From positions 1 through 40,278 of the forward strand of contig NZ_QJSD01000020.1 in NCBI RefSeq assembly GCF_003313245.1: a DNA stretch of 40,278 nucleotides. Direction: 5' to 3'. This DNA comes from Primorskyibacter marinus. GTDB lineage: Bacteria > Pseudomonadota > Alphaproteobacteria > Rhodobacterales > Rhodobacteraceae. The notes under the pieces are model-generated. The model worked only from the letters and a program-made list of their open reading frames with translations. It had not been told where the DNA came from and made no database searches. Below are positions 1 through 8,160 of the stretch, one piece after another. The translations under genes were made by a program, and so were the position numbers. Within the stretch, counting starts at the first letter, position 1. Each line of letters starts with the position of its first letter.

Positions 1-1639
1 CGTTCGTGCGCTGATATTGTTGTGTCAGCGCCTTCCGGAGGGGTGCCAGAATAGGTTGTGGGTCGGCAAACTCGGCCAATCCGGCTCGTTCCAACAGTTC
101 CGGCTTCTCTCGCCTCCACCTGTCCGGATCAATCAGATAGGTGTCCATGGGGCGGTATTTATAGGACTGCGAAAGGTTAAGATCGCCGGATTTGATGGCG
201 GCGGCAACATGCTGGAACAGAAAGACCTTGTAGAGCGAGGTTCGGAATGTTCCGTCGCTGCGGATCAGTACTTCCCGCTCGTCTTTATCGAGGAAATCCG
301 TTGGCGCACCTGGCCCGACTATGCCATCGTTGTGTTTGAACCGGTCGATGGCGGTGATGAGACCGGCGGGCCGGTCGTTCCTCTCGAACGTGATCACGCG
401 AAGGATGGGACTGAGTCGATATTGTAGTCGCAAGGACCCTGCCTCAAGCACATCGAACCAGCTTTCATCCCGCGCGGTTGCGGAAAGATCATCCTTCAGC
501 TGCTCGAAGGCGCTTGACCGACCTTTATCCAACAAGGTTCGGATTGTGCTGACTTTCTGGTTGTCCGACATTCCATCCGCCTCGGTCACGTCGCGAATGT
601 CGCGCAACAGGCCAAACACAGATGTGTCGAGGTCATTGATGACAGACTTGATCTGCTTTTGCTGTGCTGCCTGGTTCTCCAGCAGCCGATCATTGTGATC
701 GCGCGTCGCCTTTGCGTGAAAGGATGCCATGACACTGAGCCAGAGATCGATCAGGTTATCTTGCGTACGGTAAAACTGATGGGCAACAAAAGCCGTGGCA
801 TGGATATGGCGGTCATTGTCTGCGCGTTGTTTGAGCTGAAACAGGCGTGACCGCTGAACGCTGCCCGCGAAATATCGAATACCGGCAGCTCCCAAATCGA
901 GCGCAGCCAGAGGGTCGGATAGTTGGCCATGCAAATCAGCGAGCGTCTCAAAGTCAGCGATGGCTTCCTTAATCTTCGTTGGTCTTGCCGACTGCGACAG
1001 CTTCTTTAACAGGGTCAGACGATACCGGTTCTGATCGTCCGGGGTCGAGAAAAGCTCGTCCAGAAAGGCGCGCGCGTCATCGGTGAGATGTGCATCCATC
1101 AGTGCGATGAGTTCTACTTTACGGGCCTGCAATCCAGATCGGATCAACTCAAGCAAAACACCTGATCTTGGAACCTGGACGCGCCGTTGGATCAAATAAT
1201 CCACGCATCGATCAAAGATCAGGCGCGGCTTCAGATATGTTCGCGCCATCGTCGCAATCTCGGCGATCAGGTCTTTCCTGTTGACCTGCCCGAGTGGCAT
1301 GAAGCCATAGAAATCCAGAATGAGCTTACGATGACGTGCGCGGGTCTGTTTGGGGTAGGTTGCTGGCGAGAACTCCGATCCTGTGAGCCCCAGAAGCTTT
1401 GCGGCCGCCTCAATATCCGGGGCGTGATAATGGCGAGGATTGTAGAACTTCTTCGCCGCTTTGAAGTAGGTGCACATCACCAGAAAACCGATCTGGCTAG
1501 CGGGTGAACGCAACTCGGTTGCGATGTCCAACAAGGGTTTTGGCAGATCGAAACATCGTTTGCGCTCACGGAAGTCGAATACTGGCGGACCGTCAAACGC
1601 CTCTTGCTCGGAGGGTGAAAGGATTTGCATTCGGGGCAT
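1..1639 (-). CDS. tnpA: Tn3-family transposase TnpA, N-terminal part (runs off window)
   Basis: An uninterrupted minus-strand reading frame starts at the ATG at 1639-1637 and is still open at base 1, so about 546 N-terminal residues are present out of the roughly 970-1000 usual for the family. It begins MPRMQILSPSEQEAF and has the DUF4158-type N-terminal region of Tn3 transposases. The DDE catalytic domain lies outside the window. An in-frame ATG 15 bases upstream exists (1654), but GGAG sits about 8 bases before the chosen ATG. I translated the frame line by line from 1639 to about 780 and at the left edge and saw no frameshift. It diverges from the resolvase at 1748, the normal arrangement for one Tn3 subgroup. 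It is distinct from the second Tn3 transposase at 19333-22218. Confidence 0.88.
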   Translation of the reverse strand, partial: MPRMQILSPSEQEAFDGPPVFDFRERKRCFDLPKPLLDIATELRSPASQIGFLVMCTYFKAAKKFYNPRHYHAPDIEAAAKLLGLTGSEFSPATYPKQTRARHRKLILDFYGFMPLGQVNRKDLIAEIATMARTYLKPRLIFDRCVDYLIQRRVQVPRSGVLLELIRSGLQARKVELIALMDAHLTDDARAFLDELFSTPDDQNRYRLTLLKKLSQSARPTKIKEAIADFETLADLHGQLSDPLAALDLGAAGIRYFAGSVQRSRLFQLKQRADNDRHIHATAFVAHQFYRTQDNLIDLWLSVMASFHAKATRDHNDRLLENQAAQQKQIKSVINDLDTSVFGLLRDIRDVTEADGMSDNQKVSTIRTLLDKGRSSAFEQLKDDLSATARDESWFDVLEAGSLRLQYRLSPILRVITFERNDRPAGLITAIDRFKHNDGIVGPGAPTDFLDKDEREVLIRSDGTFRTSLYKVFLFQHVAAAIKSGDLNLSQSYKYRPMDTYLIDPDRWRREKPELLERAGLAEFADPQPILAPLRKALTQQYQRTN

Positions 1640-1654
1640 GAGGCTCTCCGTCAT

Positions 1655-1747
1655 AGTGGTGTCCGGGAATCGGTCGTTTGACGGCCCCGTGCTTTTCTGT
1701 CCGTTAATATGGCTTGACAACGGAATGACGGACAAGATGATTGGCGG
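1655..1747. promoter_or_regulatory. Divergent tnpA/tnpR promoter and res-like site
   Basis: The 93 bases between the divergent transposase and resolvase genes contain an inverted pair TGTCCGT (1698-1704) and ACGGACA (1728-1734), 37 bases from end to end. An AT-rich centre with TTAATAT and TTGACA-like strings lies between the arms. In Tn3 elements this interval holds the res recombination site bound by TnpR and both promoters. The assignment to res rests on position and dyad; the three-subsite structure was not resolved. Confidence 0.5.
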
Positions 1748-2350
1748 ATGGAAAAACGGACAAAGACTGCAGAATTTGTTGCTCCGGTCGGATATGCGCG
1801 CATCTCAACGGCCGATCAATCGCTGGCCCCACAGATCGACGCGCTCAAGGCGGCCGGTTGCGGGGAGATATTTGAAGATTGCGTATCTGGTGCCAAGACG
1901 GATCGACCAGGATTAAATCAAGCGCTCGATCACTTACGTTCCGGTGACGCGCTGATTGTCTGGAAGCTCGACCGTCTCGGTCGTAACATGAGTCACCTGA
2001 TTGATACGGTTCGCGATCTTGACCAGCGCGGCATCGGATTCAGGTCTCTGACTGAAGGTATCGATACGACAACGAGCGGAGGCACACTCGTCTTTCATCT
2101 GTTCGGCGCTCTTGCCCAGTTCGAACGCGACCTCATCCGCGAGAGAACCCGCGCTGGCCTGAGCGCTGCTGCTGCGCGCGGGCGAAAAGGCGGACGCAAG
2201 GCTGTCGTCACCGCTGAAAAACTGAAGCGAGCGAAAATGCTGATCGAAAGAGGCCTGACGGTCCGTGAAGCCGCTGCCCGCATAAAGGTCGGCAAAACCG
2301 CTCTTTACGACGCGATCAAAGCGGACACCTCACGAAACGCGCCAAACTGA
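1748..2350 (+). CDS. tnpR: Serine resolvase TnpR of Tn3-family transposon
   Basis: Site-specific recombinase that resolves transposition cointegrates at res. The 200-residue protein has the resolvase signature GYARISTADQ with nucleophilic Ser20, the arginine-rich WKLDRLGRN segment, the FHLFGALAQFERDLIRERT core helix and E-helix region, and a C-terminal helix-turn-helix (about 160-195, ending GKTALYDAI). Length is normal for a TnpR with a small N-terminal extension (residues 1-12). It diverges from the partial tnpA at 1-1639, with which it belongs. No sign of damage. Confidence 0.93.
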   Translation: MEKRTKTAEFVAPVGYARISTADQSLAPQIDALKAAGCGEIFEDCVSGAKTDRPGLNQALDHLRSGDALIVWKLDRLGRNMSHLIDTVRDLDQRGIGFRSLTEGIDTTTSGGTLVFHLFGALAQFERDLIRERTRAGLSAAAARGRKGGRKAVVTAEKLKRAKMLIERGLTVREAAARIKVGKTALYDAIKADTSRNAPN

Positions 2351-2429
2351 CCCATCGCCCCGCAAATCCAAAGGGACTGAAAACACGAACATTCCTGTGG
2401 GACCTCGCGTACCTTTATGCCGATGGACC

Positions 2430-2478
2430 CTTAGGTCTGTTTTCGACAGATGAAATGAGCCGCTTCCAAAGCGACCCC
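2430..2478 (-). repeat. Candidate terminal inverted repeat of the tnpA/tnpR transposon
   Basis: Read on the minus strand this 49-base stretch starts GGGGTCGCTT, passes through CGAAAACAG and ends CCTAAG. GGGG at the outer end and TAAG at the inner end are typical of Tn3-family inverted repeats (38-49 bases). It sits 80 bases past the resolvase stop, where the right end of the element is expected, just before unrelated IS21/phage debris. The partner repeat lies outside the window, so this remains unproven. Confidence 0.35.
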
Positions 2479-2498
2479 GCTGGGAGCGGCGAACAGCC

Positions 2499-2660
2499 GT
2501 GAGGCTTTACGAGCAGCTTGTCTCGGAAGGCTATACCAGTTCCTATTCGCCGGTTCCGCGATCTGAAGCCGACCGGTGCCGGTTCGGGCGAGGCTTTTAT
2601 CCCGCTGCAATTTGACTGGAGCGAAGAACGGGTTGTCTTGAGCGGTGTCGAGCAGAAGGT
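2499..2660 (+). pseudogene. IS21-family transposase (IstA) relic
   Basis: Two short pieces in different frames resemble the middle of IstA. The first (from 2499) reads RLYEQLVSEGYTSSYSPV, like the helix-turn-helix region YERLVAEGFTGSY of IS21 transposases. The second (about 2593-2660) reads AFIPLQFDWSEERVVLSGV, like the start of the catalytic domain with the first Asp (QFDWS). The intervening segment is deleted and the frame changes, so no product is expected. No IstB or IS21 ends are visible. Its right edge abuts the terminase relic, suggesting insertion into it. Confidence 0.5.
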
Positions 2661-3054
2661 AGCGACATGCCACACGACGTACTTGGACCATATCGGCGAG
2701 AGATGCGTTGGCGATTGCCCGCCAGCGGCGAAACACGTCTTCGCCTTGTTCATCTGTGAAACAGGCACGGCTTGGCGCGCGCGGCTGACTGCGAACTTGA
2801 TGTTAGGTTTTGTTAAGAGTTGCGACGCCTGAATTCTGGCTGATCTGGGGCTGTACCCTGCGCGTCTGGCGGCTTCTGCCCCGTTTCCAAGTTCGACATA
2901 GCCAACCACGAACATGCGTTTCTGGTGCGACAGGTCGAGGTCGTCGAGGAATGCGAGATCTGATCTTGTTGTGCCACCTGCCTGCGCCACCTTTGCTGCC
3001 TTCCGCTGCATCCTGCAACATCTTGTAAACATCCTCTGCCACACGGAGATGCAT
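2661..3054 (-). pseudogene. Phage terminase small subunit relic, frameshifted
   Basis: On the minus strand three adjacent frame segments together resemble a terminase small subunit (Terminase_2 family, DNA recognition for phage packaging). The N-terminal piece MHLRVAEDVYKMLQDAAEG starts at 3054. The core piece LDDLDLSHQKRMFVVGYVEL followed by EAARRAGYSPRSARIQASQL and TKPNIKFAVSRAR (about 2966-2765) matches the family helix-turn-helix. The third piece FRRWRAIANASLADMVQVRR (about 2736-2659) matches the following region. At least two frameshifts separate them and the gene stops at the IS21 relic, so it is dead. It indicates a former prophage or gene-transfer-agent-like locus. Confidence 0.55.
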
Positions 3055-3361
3055 GGGTAAGCGTTGAGTTTGGGTTTTTCTGGCGATTTTTTTCTCGCGC
3101 GCCTGCGCGCTACCACCACCATGTATAACTCTGGTTTTGGCTTCTAAGGTTAAGGGGGGGGTTAACCCCCTAAAACGCCAATACCCCTTATTTATATGAA
3201 AAATCGCAAAAATCTATGGGCAAAGATGTGCCGAACTTTTGCCAGAAGTTCAGCAGAAGTTTGAAAGAAGTTGCTGCGGAGTGCGTTTTCGGGCGCTCAG
3301 ATTGGTTGCGGTACGACTTCGATTTTTTGCGGAAAATGTTTACTGAATGTTGCAGGATGCA
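3007..3361. repeat. Imperfect 26-base inverted repeat within the terminase relic region
   Basis: The sequence at 3007-3032 (read on minus) and at 3336-3361 (read on plus) match at 23 of 26 bases: both read ATGTTTAC, three variable bases, then ATGTTGCAGGATGCA. The minus copy encodes VYKMLQDA of the terminase relic. The plus copy has a TGA stop at the variable position. This suggests an inverted, decayed second copy of the same coding region about 300 bases away. Confidence 0.6.
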
Positions 3362-3990
3362 ACTGCAGCCAAGTTCCCAAATCTCGCTTGTTTGAGAACG
3401 AAAAATTGCTTTTGAAATATGCATTTTTTAAAAATTTTCGGGAAAACCAGATTTTGGACACACCTCCCCCACCCGCTCCTTCCCCCCGACACGCAGGGAA
3501 AGGCCCGTCGCTTCCTTCGCCGTATCCACGCGATGCCTTTTATCGGTGGCCAGCCGCTTCCCCGCAGGTTATTCTCCCGCCCCGCCACGACCATATGGCC
3601 GCGACAGTCCTCGATGCTCCTCCAAGCATTTTGCTGGACTCGCTCGTTGGGTTACGTTGTCGCGTTTCTGTCCTCGCCCAGACGGAGTCGGTATGAGAAC
3701 GGGTCGGGTTAGTCCCCGGCGAATATCCGTCTTTGGCACGGGAAGACGGCAACCGTGGCATGACCCCTGTAAATTAAGGCAAGACCGCAGGAGTCACGCG
3801 TAAATCGGCCGCCTTTGTCATGATCCGGCGATAGCCCGTAAAGCAAACAAGTGCTGTCCCGCTTTCGACCGGAACAAACTTGCAATTTTATATCGCAAGC
3901 AAGTCCCATGACTGTGCACGCATCAGTGCATCGTATTTCCACATATTTTCTTCTACGGCTTAATGCAAGTATTTATTATTTAATATCAAT

Positions 3991-4009
3991 GTGTTGCAAG
4001 TTGCAACAC
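3991..4009. promoter_or_regulatory. Perfect 19-base palindrome, operator candidate
   Basis: GTGTTGCAAGTTGCAACAC has perfect 9-base arms around a central G. A near-identical site follows at 4053-4069. It lies in the AT-rich part of the gene-poor stretch upstream of the IS110 gene. The regulator is unknown. Confidence 0.45.
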
Positions 4010-4052
4010 CTGTAAGGGCAAAGCCAGGAACTTATCGTTGCGCTACTCAGCC

Positions 4053-4069
4053 TGTTGCAATTGGCAACA
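4053..4069. promoter_or_regulatory. Second TGTTGCAA-type palindrome, operator candidate
   Basis: TGTTGCAATTGGCAACA has 8-base arms around a central T with one mismatch. It shares the half-site TGTTGCAA with the palindrome at 3991-4009. The two centres are 61 bases apart, close to six helical turns, as expected for a pair of sites bound by one dimeric regulator. Confidence 0.45.
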
Positions 4070-4406
4070 CACAGTTTGTTTCTGTGATAGAGTATTGTCG
4101 CAGTAGTCAGTCTATTTCGGCGGCTGGAGCAGTTGATGAGCAACAACCATGATAGCCGGTGACACCTAACTGCCTTCCAGACTCCCTCACCGATTGACCG
4201 GATCTAGCGCGTGTCCACCGTCCCTGTGGCAGTGTCCGACGATATGCTGGAAATTATCGTCACATTGGCGGTTCAACCACACTGGTGCTCAGGCTGTTGC
4301 TGCTTGCAACCGCCAGCCCCATGCAACTGAGCTAATGGGATGAACTGTCTTCCCGCCAAACCGCAGCTATTGTTGCGGGCATAGGTGGAGAGAGAGGAGC
4401 ATTCTG

Positions 4407-4838
4407 ATGGGTATCGAAGTATTGGGCATTGATCTGGGCAAGACCGTTTGTAGCCTTGCGGGATTGGACGCAACAGGCGCGGTCGTGTACCGCAAGCGCC
4501 TTCAACGGCACCGGTTGCTGGACTTTCTGGAAGGTTTGGATCCCTGCATTGTTGCGATGGAGGCTTGCGGCGGCGCGCATCACATTGGTCGTTTTTGCCT
4601 TCAACACGGACATGAGCCTCGGCTCATGTCGCCGCTTTATGTCCGGCCTTACGTCAAGGTTCACAAAAATGATGACCGTGATGCGGAGGCGATCGCCGAG
4701 GCCGCGACGCGCCCGACAATGTCATTCGTCGCGATCAAATCGGAAGAGCAGCTTGATCTTCAGGCTCTGCACCGAGCCCGCGAGCGGCTGGTGACCGAAA
4801 GGACACGCCTTACCAATCAAGGCCGGGGCTTTCTTACG
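4407..4838 (+). pseudogene. IS110-family transposase, truncated by a Tn3-type repeat
   Basis: The first 144 codons encode the RuvC-like DEDD domain of an IS110-family transposase: D9 in GIDLGK, E52 in MEACGGAHH, and the Asp pair in DDRDAEAIAEAA (about 89-92), followed by the RERLVTERTRLTNQ helix. AGAGAGGAG precedes the ATG. Homology ends at the inverted repeat starting at 4837. The frame stays open to 5540 only because it runs antisense through mprF. The C-terminal Tnp20 domain with its serine is absent and I did not find it elsewhere in the window. Confidence 0.82.
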
Positions 4839-4874
4839 GGTCGTTTGCGGGAGAGTGTGAAATCCTACGCTAAG
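4837..4874 (+). repeat. Terminal inverted repeat of a Tn5393-subgroup Tn3 element
   Basis: The 38 bases start (c)GGGTCGTTTGCGGGAG and end AATCCTACGCTAAG. From memory this closely follows the Tn5393/Tn163 terminal repeat (GGGGTCGTTTGCGGG at the outer end, CCTACGCTAAG at the inner end). It cuts the IS110 gene exactly where homology stops, so it marks a transposon edge whose inside is to the right. The bases 4875-5042 between it and mprF hold no gene I recognise. The complementary copy was not found to the right of the tnpA at 19333-22218. Confidence 0.65.
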
Positions 4875-5042
4875 CTGACAGCGGTCGTTCGTGCAGCGCG
4901 CGGCGAAGGTCGGCTTCGAGCCCTTTTGCGACGTTCAGCGCGTCTTGGTTCGGCCAGTCTTTTCGCGACTGCGGCGCTTCGCGGGAGCCCGTGGCCAGGA
5001 TGTCGCGGCTTTGGAGCGTGTCATCCCTGGCGGCAGTCCCTC

Positions 5043-7658
5043 TTATCTGGAAACACCTGCGGGCCGGGCATCATCTCCCCTCCGCGCGCCGCCGCCGATC
5101 AGGGCAACGACATCTGCCGCGATGCTCAGAAGATTGGCCCGCGGCGGCACCGCGACGTAGATTGGTCGCCAGTCGGGATCGAATTTCTCCTTGAAGGAGC
5201 GCAGCCCCTCGAAGTTGTAGAACTGCTGACCATGACGGTAGACCAGCGCTCCGAGCCGGGTCGAGAGCGCCGCGCCACGGCGGACCTCAAGCCCGGAGAG
5301 GGGCGCATTGCCCAGCGAAAACTCATCATAGCCCTCGGCAGCGAAGTGCAGCAGCAGCTCGGTGAAAAGGAACTCCATCAGCCCGCCCGGGGCATTCTCG
5401 GCATGGCGCATCAGGTCGATGGTGGCGGAGGTCTTCGTCTCAGTCAGCCAAAGGTTCGCAAAGGCCACGGTCCGCCCCTCGTGGCGCACGACGGCGATCG
5501 GGGCCTGCGACAGGACATCGGGATCAAAAGCGCCGACTGAGAAGCCTTTCTCCGCCCCCGCCTTGGTGGCGAGCCAGCTTTCCGAGATCGCGCGAAGCTC
5601 CTCCATGAAACCCGGGGCGAAGGGCGGCTGCAGCACCTCGAAGGACAGCCCGTCGCGCAGCGCCCGGTTGTGCGTGGTGCGCAGGCGCTTGCGCTCTGGA
5701 CCCTGCAACGAAAAGCCCGGCAGAGGCACCACCGCCTCTTCGCCCAATTTCACCAACCCCAGCCCCATCTCGAGCCAGAGCGGGATCAGGTCCGCGCCCA
5801 CCGAATAGAAGACCGGGCGCGCATTTGCGGCGTAGGCAGCATCGTGGAAATCCCAGGCGAGAGGGGCAAGCTCCGAAGGCTCTCCGAAGGGCTCGTGCAG
5901 GGCAATCCAGCTGCGCCCCCGGATGCGGTACATGAGGGCGGCGCGGCCGCTTTCCGAGACCATCAGGCACTTGTCGCCGGTCAGCGCGATATTCGCCTCG
6001 GGGTCAGGTTGGGCGGCGACGATGGCCCGAACCTGCGCAAGCTCCTCGGCCGTCGGCAGGGCGTGGGTCAGCCGCCCCGGGCGCAGGGCGAAGACGAGGA
6101 GCGACAGGACCAGCACGACCATGCCGACAAGCGCGGCGCGCAGGGCGCGCGGCGCACTCGCATCGGTGGCGAACTGCCACCACAGCTCATGCGCATAGGG
6201 CGTCGCCTTGTGGGCGAAGAACAGCACCGCGACGACCGAGGCGCCAAGCGCCGTGATCAGCAGCAGCCAGTGCAGGCCGAAGGCCTGGCGGGTCAAGCGG
6301 GTGGTGCGGAAGAACTCGCGCCGCGTCGGCCAGAGGATGAGCAGCGCGGCGCCAAGAAACACCGCACGCTCGATGTCCAGCGCATTGGCGAGGCTGGCGA
6401 CGATGCCGCCCGCAAGCGCCAGCACCGCCAGCCACCATGCCCCCTGCACCCGGCGCAGCAGGCCGTGCGCGATCACCAGCATCATCGCCCCGAAGATGCT
6501 GGCCAGCAGCGCGCCACCTTCGGCGATGGCCATCGGTGTCAGCACCTCCAGCTCCTCGGCCAGGTCGGAGGTGGGTGGCAGCAGGCTCGAGACCATGAGC
6601 AGCAGACCCGAGCCGAGCATCATCGCGGCCATCGCCAGCGGCACCAAAGCGCTGACCGAGCGGGCCAGCGGCGCAAGGCTCTGCATCAGCGGCCCGGCGG
6701 CGCGGCTCGAGGCCATGCGCGCCTCGGTAAGGGCCAGCAGCACCAACGCGACGGCGAAGGGCAGGAGGTAGTAGATAATCCGGTAAAGCAGCAGCCCGGT
6801 GGCGGCCTGTTCGACCGGGACCGAGGCGGGCAGCGCGGCGATGACCACCGTTTCCAGCACGCCGACGCCGCCGGGCACGTGACTGAGAACGCCCGCCATC
6901 ACCGCCGCGGCATAGACGGCGAGGAACGTCGCGAAGCCGAGCTCGGAGGGCGGCAGCAACGCGTAGAGCGTCGTGGCCGCCAGCAGCATGTCGACCGCGG
7001 TGAAGACGAACTGCGCCGCCATGAGACCTGGCGTCGGCGCGCGCAGCGTGACGCCCCGCACGGTGATCTCGGTCCTGCGAAAGGCGATCCAGAACAGCAG
7101 GCCGGTGACGACGATCACGACGGCCAGCGAAACATAGCGGATCGCCCCTGGCCCGAACGGCAGCAGGTGTCCAAGCGCCAGCGGATGAATGGCCAGCGCG
7201 CCGAAGCCGATGATCGTCGCCCCGAAGCCGAAGGCGACCGAGGCGAATGCGGCAATCGCGGCGATGTCCTGTGTGGAAAGTCCAAGCGCGGAATACACCC
7301 GGTAGCGCACCGCTCCGCCGGTGATCGGGCCCGCGCCGATGGTGTTGCCGAAGGCATAGCCAAGGAAGCTGCCGAGGGCGACCACCGGGCCCGGTAGGTC
7401 CTTTCCAATGTAGCGCAGCGCCGAGCGATCATAGCCGATGAGCGCGGCGTAGCTGGCAAAGGTCGTGAGTACCGCCAGCGCGAGGATATGCCACGGCGTC
7501 GCCCTTGCCTGCGTCAGCACGCTGCGCAGGTCGACCGGGGCCAGCAGGCGGTAGAGGGCAAAGGCACCCGCCCCGAAGAGCGCCGCCGTCACGATGTAGG
7601 GCAGCAGCGGTTTCACCCGCTGCCAAGGTGTGAGGTGCGCGGTGCTGGCGTCTGTCAT
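5043..7658 (-). CDS. mprF: MprF: lysylphosphatidylglycerol synthase/flippase
   Basis: Bifunctional inner-membrane enzyme of 871 residues that transfers an amino acid (usually lysine) from aminoacyl-tRNA to phosphatidylglycerol and flips the cationic lipid outward, lowering affinity for cationic peptides. Residues 1 to about 520 form many membrane helices (UPF0104-type flippase, with the HVPGGVGVLE segment). The soluble C-terminal domain (about 540-840, DUF2156, GNAT-like) includes YSVGADLIPLWLEMGL and FSLGNAPLSGLE. The ATG at 7658 has GGGA about 10 bases upstream. It is transcribed away from the small membrane gene at 7845. Full family length and no damage; its substrate amino acid cannot be read from sequence. 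Confidence 0.95.
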   Translation of the reverse strand: MTDASTAHLTPWQRVKPLLPYIVTAALFGAGAFALYRLLAPVDLRSVLTQARATPWHILALAVLTTFASYAALIGYDRSALRYIGKDLPGPVVALGSFLGYAFGNTIGAGPITGGAVRYRVYSALGLSTQDIAAIAAFASVAFGFGATIIGFGALAIHPLALGHLLPFGPGAIRYVSLAVVIVVTGLLFWIAFRRTEITVRGVTLRAPTPGLMAAQFVFTAVDMLLAATTLYALLPPSELGFATFLAVYAAAVMAGVLSHVPGGVGVLETVVIAALPASVPVEQAATGLLLYRIIYYLLPFAVALVLLALTEARMASSRAAGPLMQSLAPLARSVSALVPLAMAAMMLGSGLLLMVSSLLPPTSDLAEELEVLTPMAIAEGGALLASIFGAMMLVIAHGLLRRVQGAWWLAVLALAGGIVASLANALDIERAVFLGAALLILWPTRREFFRTTRLTRQAFGLHWLLLITALGASVVAVLFFAHKATPYAHELWWQFATDASAPRALRAALVGMVVLVLSLLVFALRPGRLTHALPTAEELAQVRAIVAAQPDPEANIALTGDKCLMVSESGRAALMYRIRGRSWIALHEPFGEPSELAPLAWDFHDAAYAANARPVFYSVGADLIPLWLEMGLGLVKLGEEAVVPLPGFSLQGPERKRLRTTHNRALRDGLSFEVLQPPFAPGFMEELRAISESWLATKAGAEKGFSVGAFDPDVLSQAPIAVVRHEGRTVAFANLWLTETKTSATIDLMRHAENAPGGLMEFLFTELLLHFAAEGYDEFSLGNAPLSGLEVRRGAALSTRLGALVYRHGQQFYNFEGLRSFKEKFDPDWRPIYVAVPPRANLLSIAADVVALIGGGARRGDDARPAGVSR

Positions 7659-7719
7659 GGTCAGTTCCCGATGTCTTTCTGCTGGGAATGGCCAAGGCGG
7701 CTTTTCGCAAGCTGTCCGA

Positions 7720-7741
7720 AAGATTGGAATTTCGCAATCTT
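7720..7741. promoter_or_regulatory. Dyad in the mprF/small-ORF divergent promoter
   Basis: AAGATTG (7720-7726) and CAATCTT (7735-7741) are perfect inverted arms separated by 8 bases, inside the 186-base interval between the divergent mprF and the 75-residue membrane gene. It is a plausible operator for one or both; the regulator is unknown, although the response regulator encoded at 9462-10133 is an obvious candidate. Confidence 0.35.
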
Positions 7742-7844
7742 CAGTCCGGCCGGCAAAGATTACCGATACCCAATCCGAGCATCATGCGCGGGCAAGCTCC
7801 CATGCCCAGATTTCAGGAAACCCGGAAGCAAAGGAGAGTTCGGT

Positions 7845-8072
7845 ATGGAACGGATGAAGGCATTGATCGCGCAGGCGCTGGTCGCAGGTGTGGTCGCCGT
7901 GGGTATGGGGCTTGGGCTTGTGGTCATGGGCGTTGCCATGATCGTCGGCCTTGTCATCACGCTTGCCGTTCGGCTCGCCGGCCCGCAGATCCTCGCTGAG
8001 GCCGAGCGCCGCGCCACCGACCTGAGATCCGAGGCCGCGCATCCCGTCAATGCCGAGGCCGCGCCCATCTGA
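7845..8072 (+). CDS. Small membrane protein of unknown function, 75 aa
   Basis: A short gene with a strong ribosome site (AAGGAG, 7831-7836, eight bases before the ATG). The product MERMKALIAQALVAG has one long hydrophobic stretch (about residues 5-45, possibly two helices, rich in Gly, Val and Met) and a short charged C-terminal tail with AEAERRATDLRSEA. I do not recognise a family. It sits between divergent mprF and the convergent sensor kinase and is followed by a good terminator, so it is a separate transcription unit, probably coregulated with mprF. Membrane location is inferred. Confidence 0.7.
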   Translation: MERMKALIAQALVAGVVAVGMGLGLVVMGVAMIVGLVITLAVRLAGPQILAEAERRATDLRSEAAHPVNAEAAPI

Positions 8073-8125
8073 AACTGCCAGGACGCCGCGCGTACCGTCC
8101 CGCCCTTGTTTCGGCGTCCCAACTG

Positions 8126-8160
8126 GGCCCGGCGGTGTCCCTCCCGCCGGGCCTTTCTGG
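8126..8160. terminator. Rho-independent terminator between convergent genes
   Basis: Perfect 10-base stem GGCCCGGCGG (8126-8135) with CCGCCGGGCC (8144-8153), 8-base loop, followed by TTTCT. It ends the small membrane gene on the plus strand and lies just beyond the stop of the convergent sensor kinase (8161). Confidence 0.8.

Larger units (their letters stand above)
3125..4406. other. Gene-poor 1.3 kb stretch
   Basis: No recognisable protein is encoded; the short open frames overlap on both strands without family resemblance or good ribosome sites. The stretch holds a GGGGGTTAACCCCC palindrome (3157-3170), a diverged inverted copy of part of the terminase relic (3336-3361), an AT-rich part near 3930-4010, two 17-19 base TTGCAA-type palindromes (listed separately) and the leader of the IS110 gene, with GGAGAGAGAGGAG before its ATG. 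It looks like decayed mobile or phage DNA, with possible regulatory sites in its right third. Confidence 0.5.

Noticed and set aside
3157-3170. GGGGGTTAACCCCC palindrome as a transcription terminator
   Set aside because: No T-tract follows on either strand and there is no intact gene to terminate; left as a simple palindrome.
4875-5540. Continuation of the IS110 frame beyond the inverted repeat
   Set aside because: Similarity to IS110 stops at 4838; the remaining codons are repeat DNA, unassigned sequence and antisense mprF.
5670-7397. Long 575-codon plus-strand frame opposite mprF
   Set aside because: It is antisense to a well-conserved gene, is rich in Arg, Gln, Gly and Asp as expected from the complement of GC-rich codons, and matches no family.
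5043-7658. CRISPR or other repeat arrays, tRNA or rRNA genes
   Set aside because: I looked for regularly spaced repeats and conserved RNA strings across the whole window and saw none; the range given is only a placeholder.
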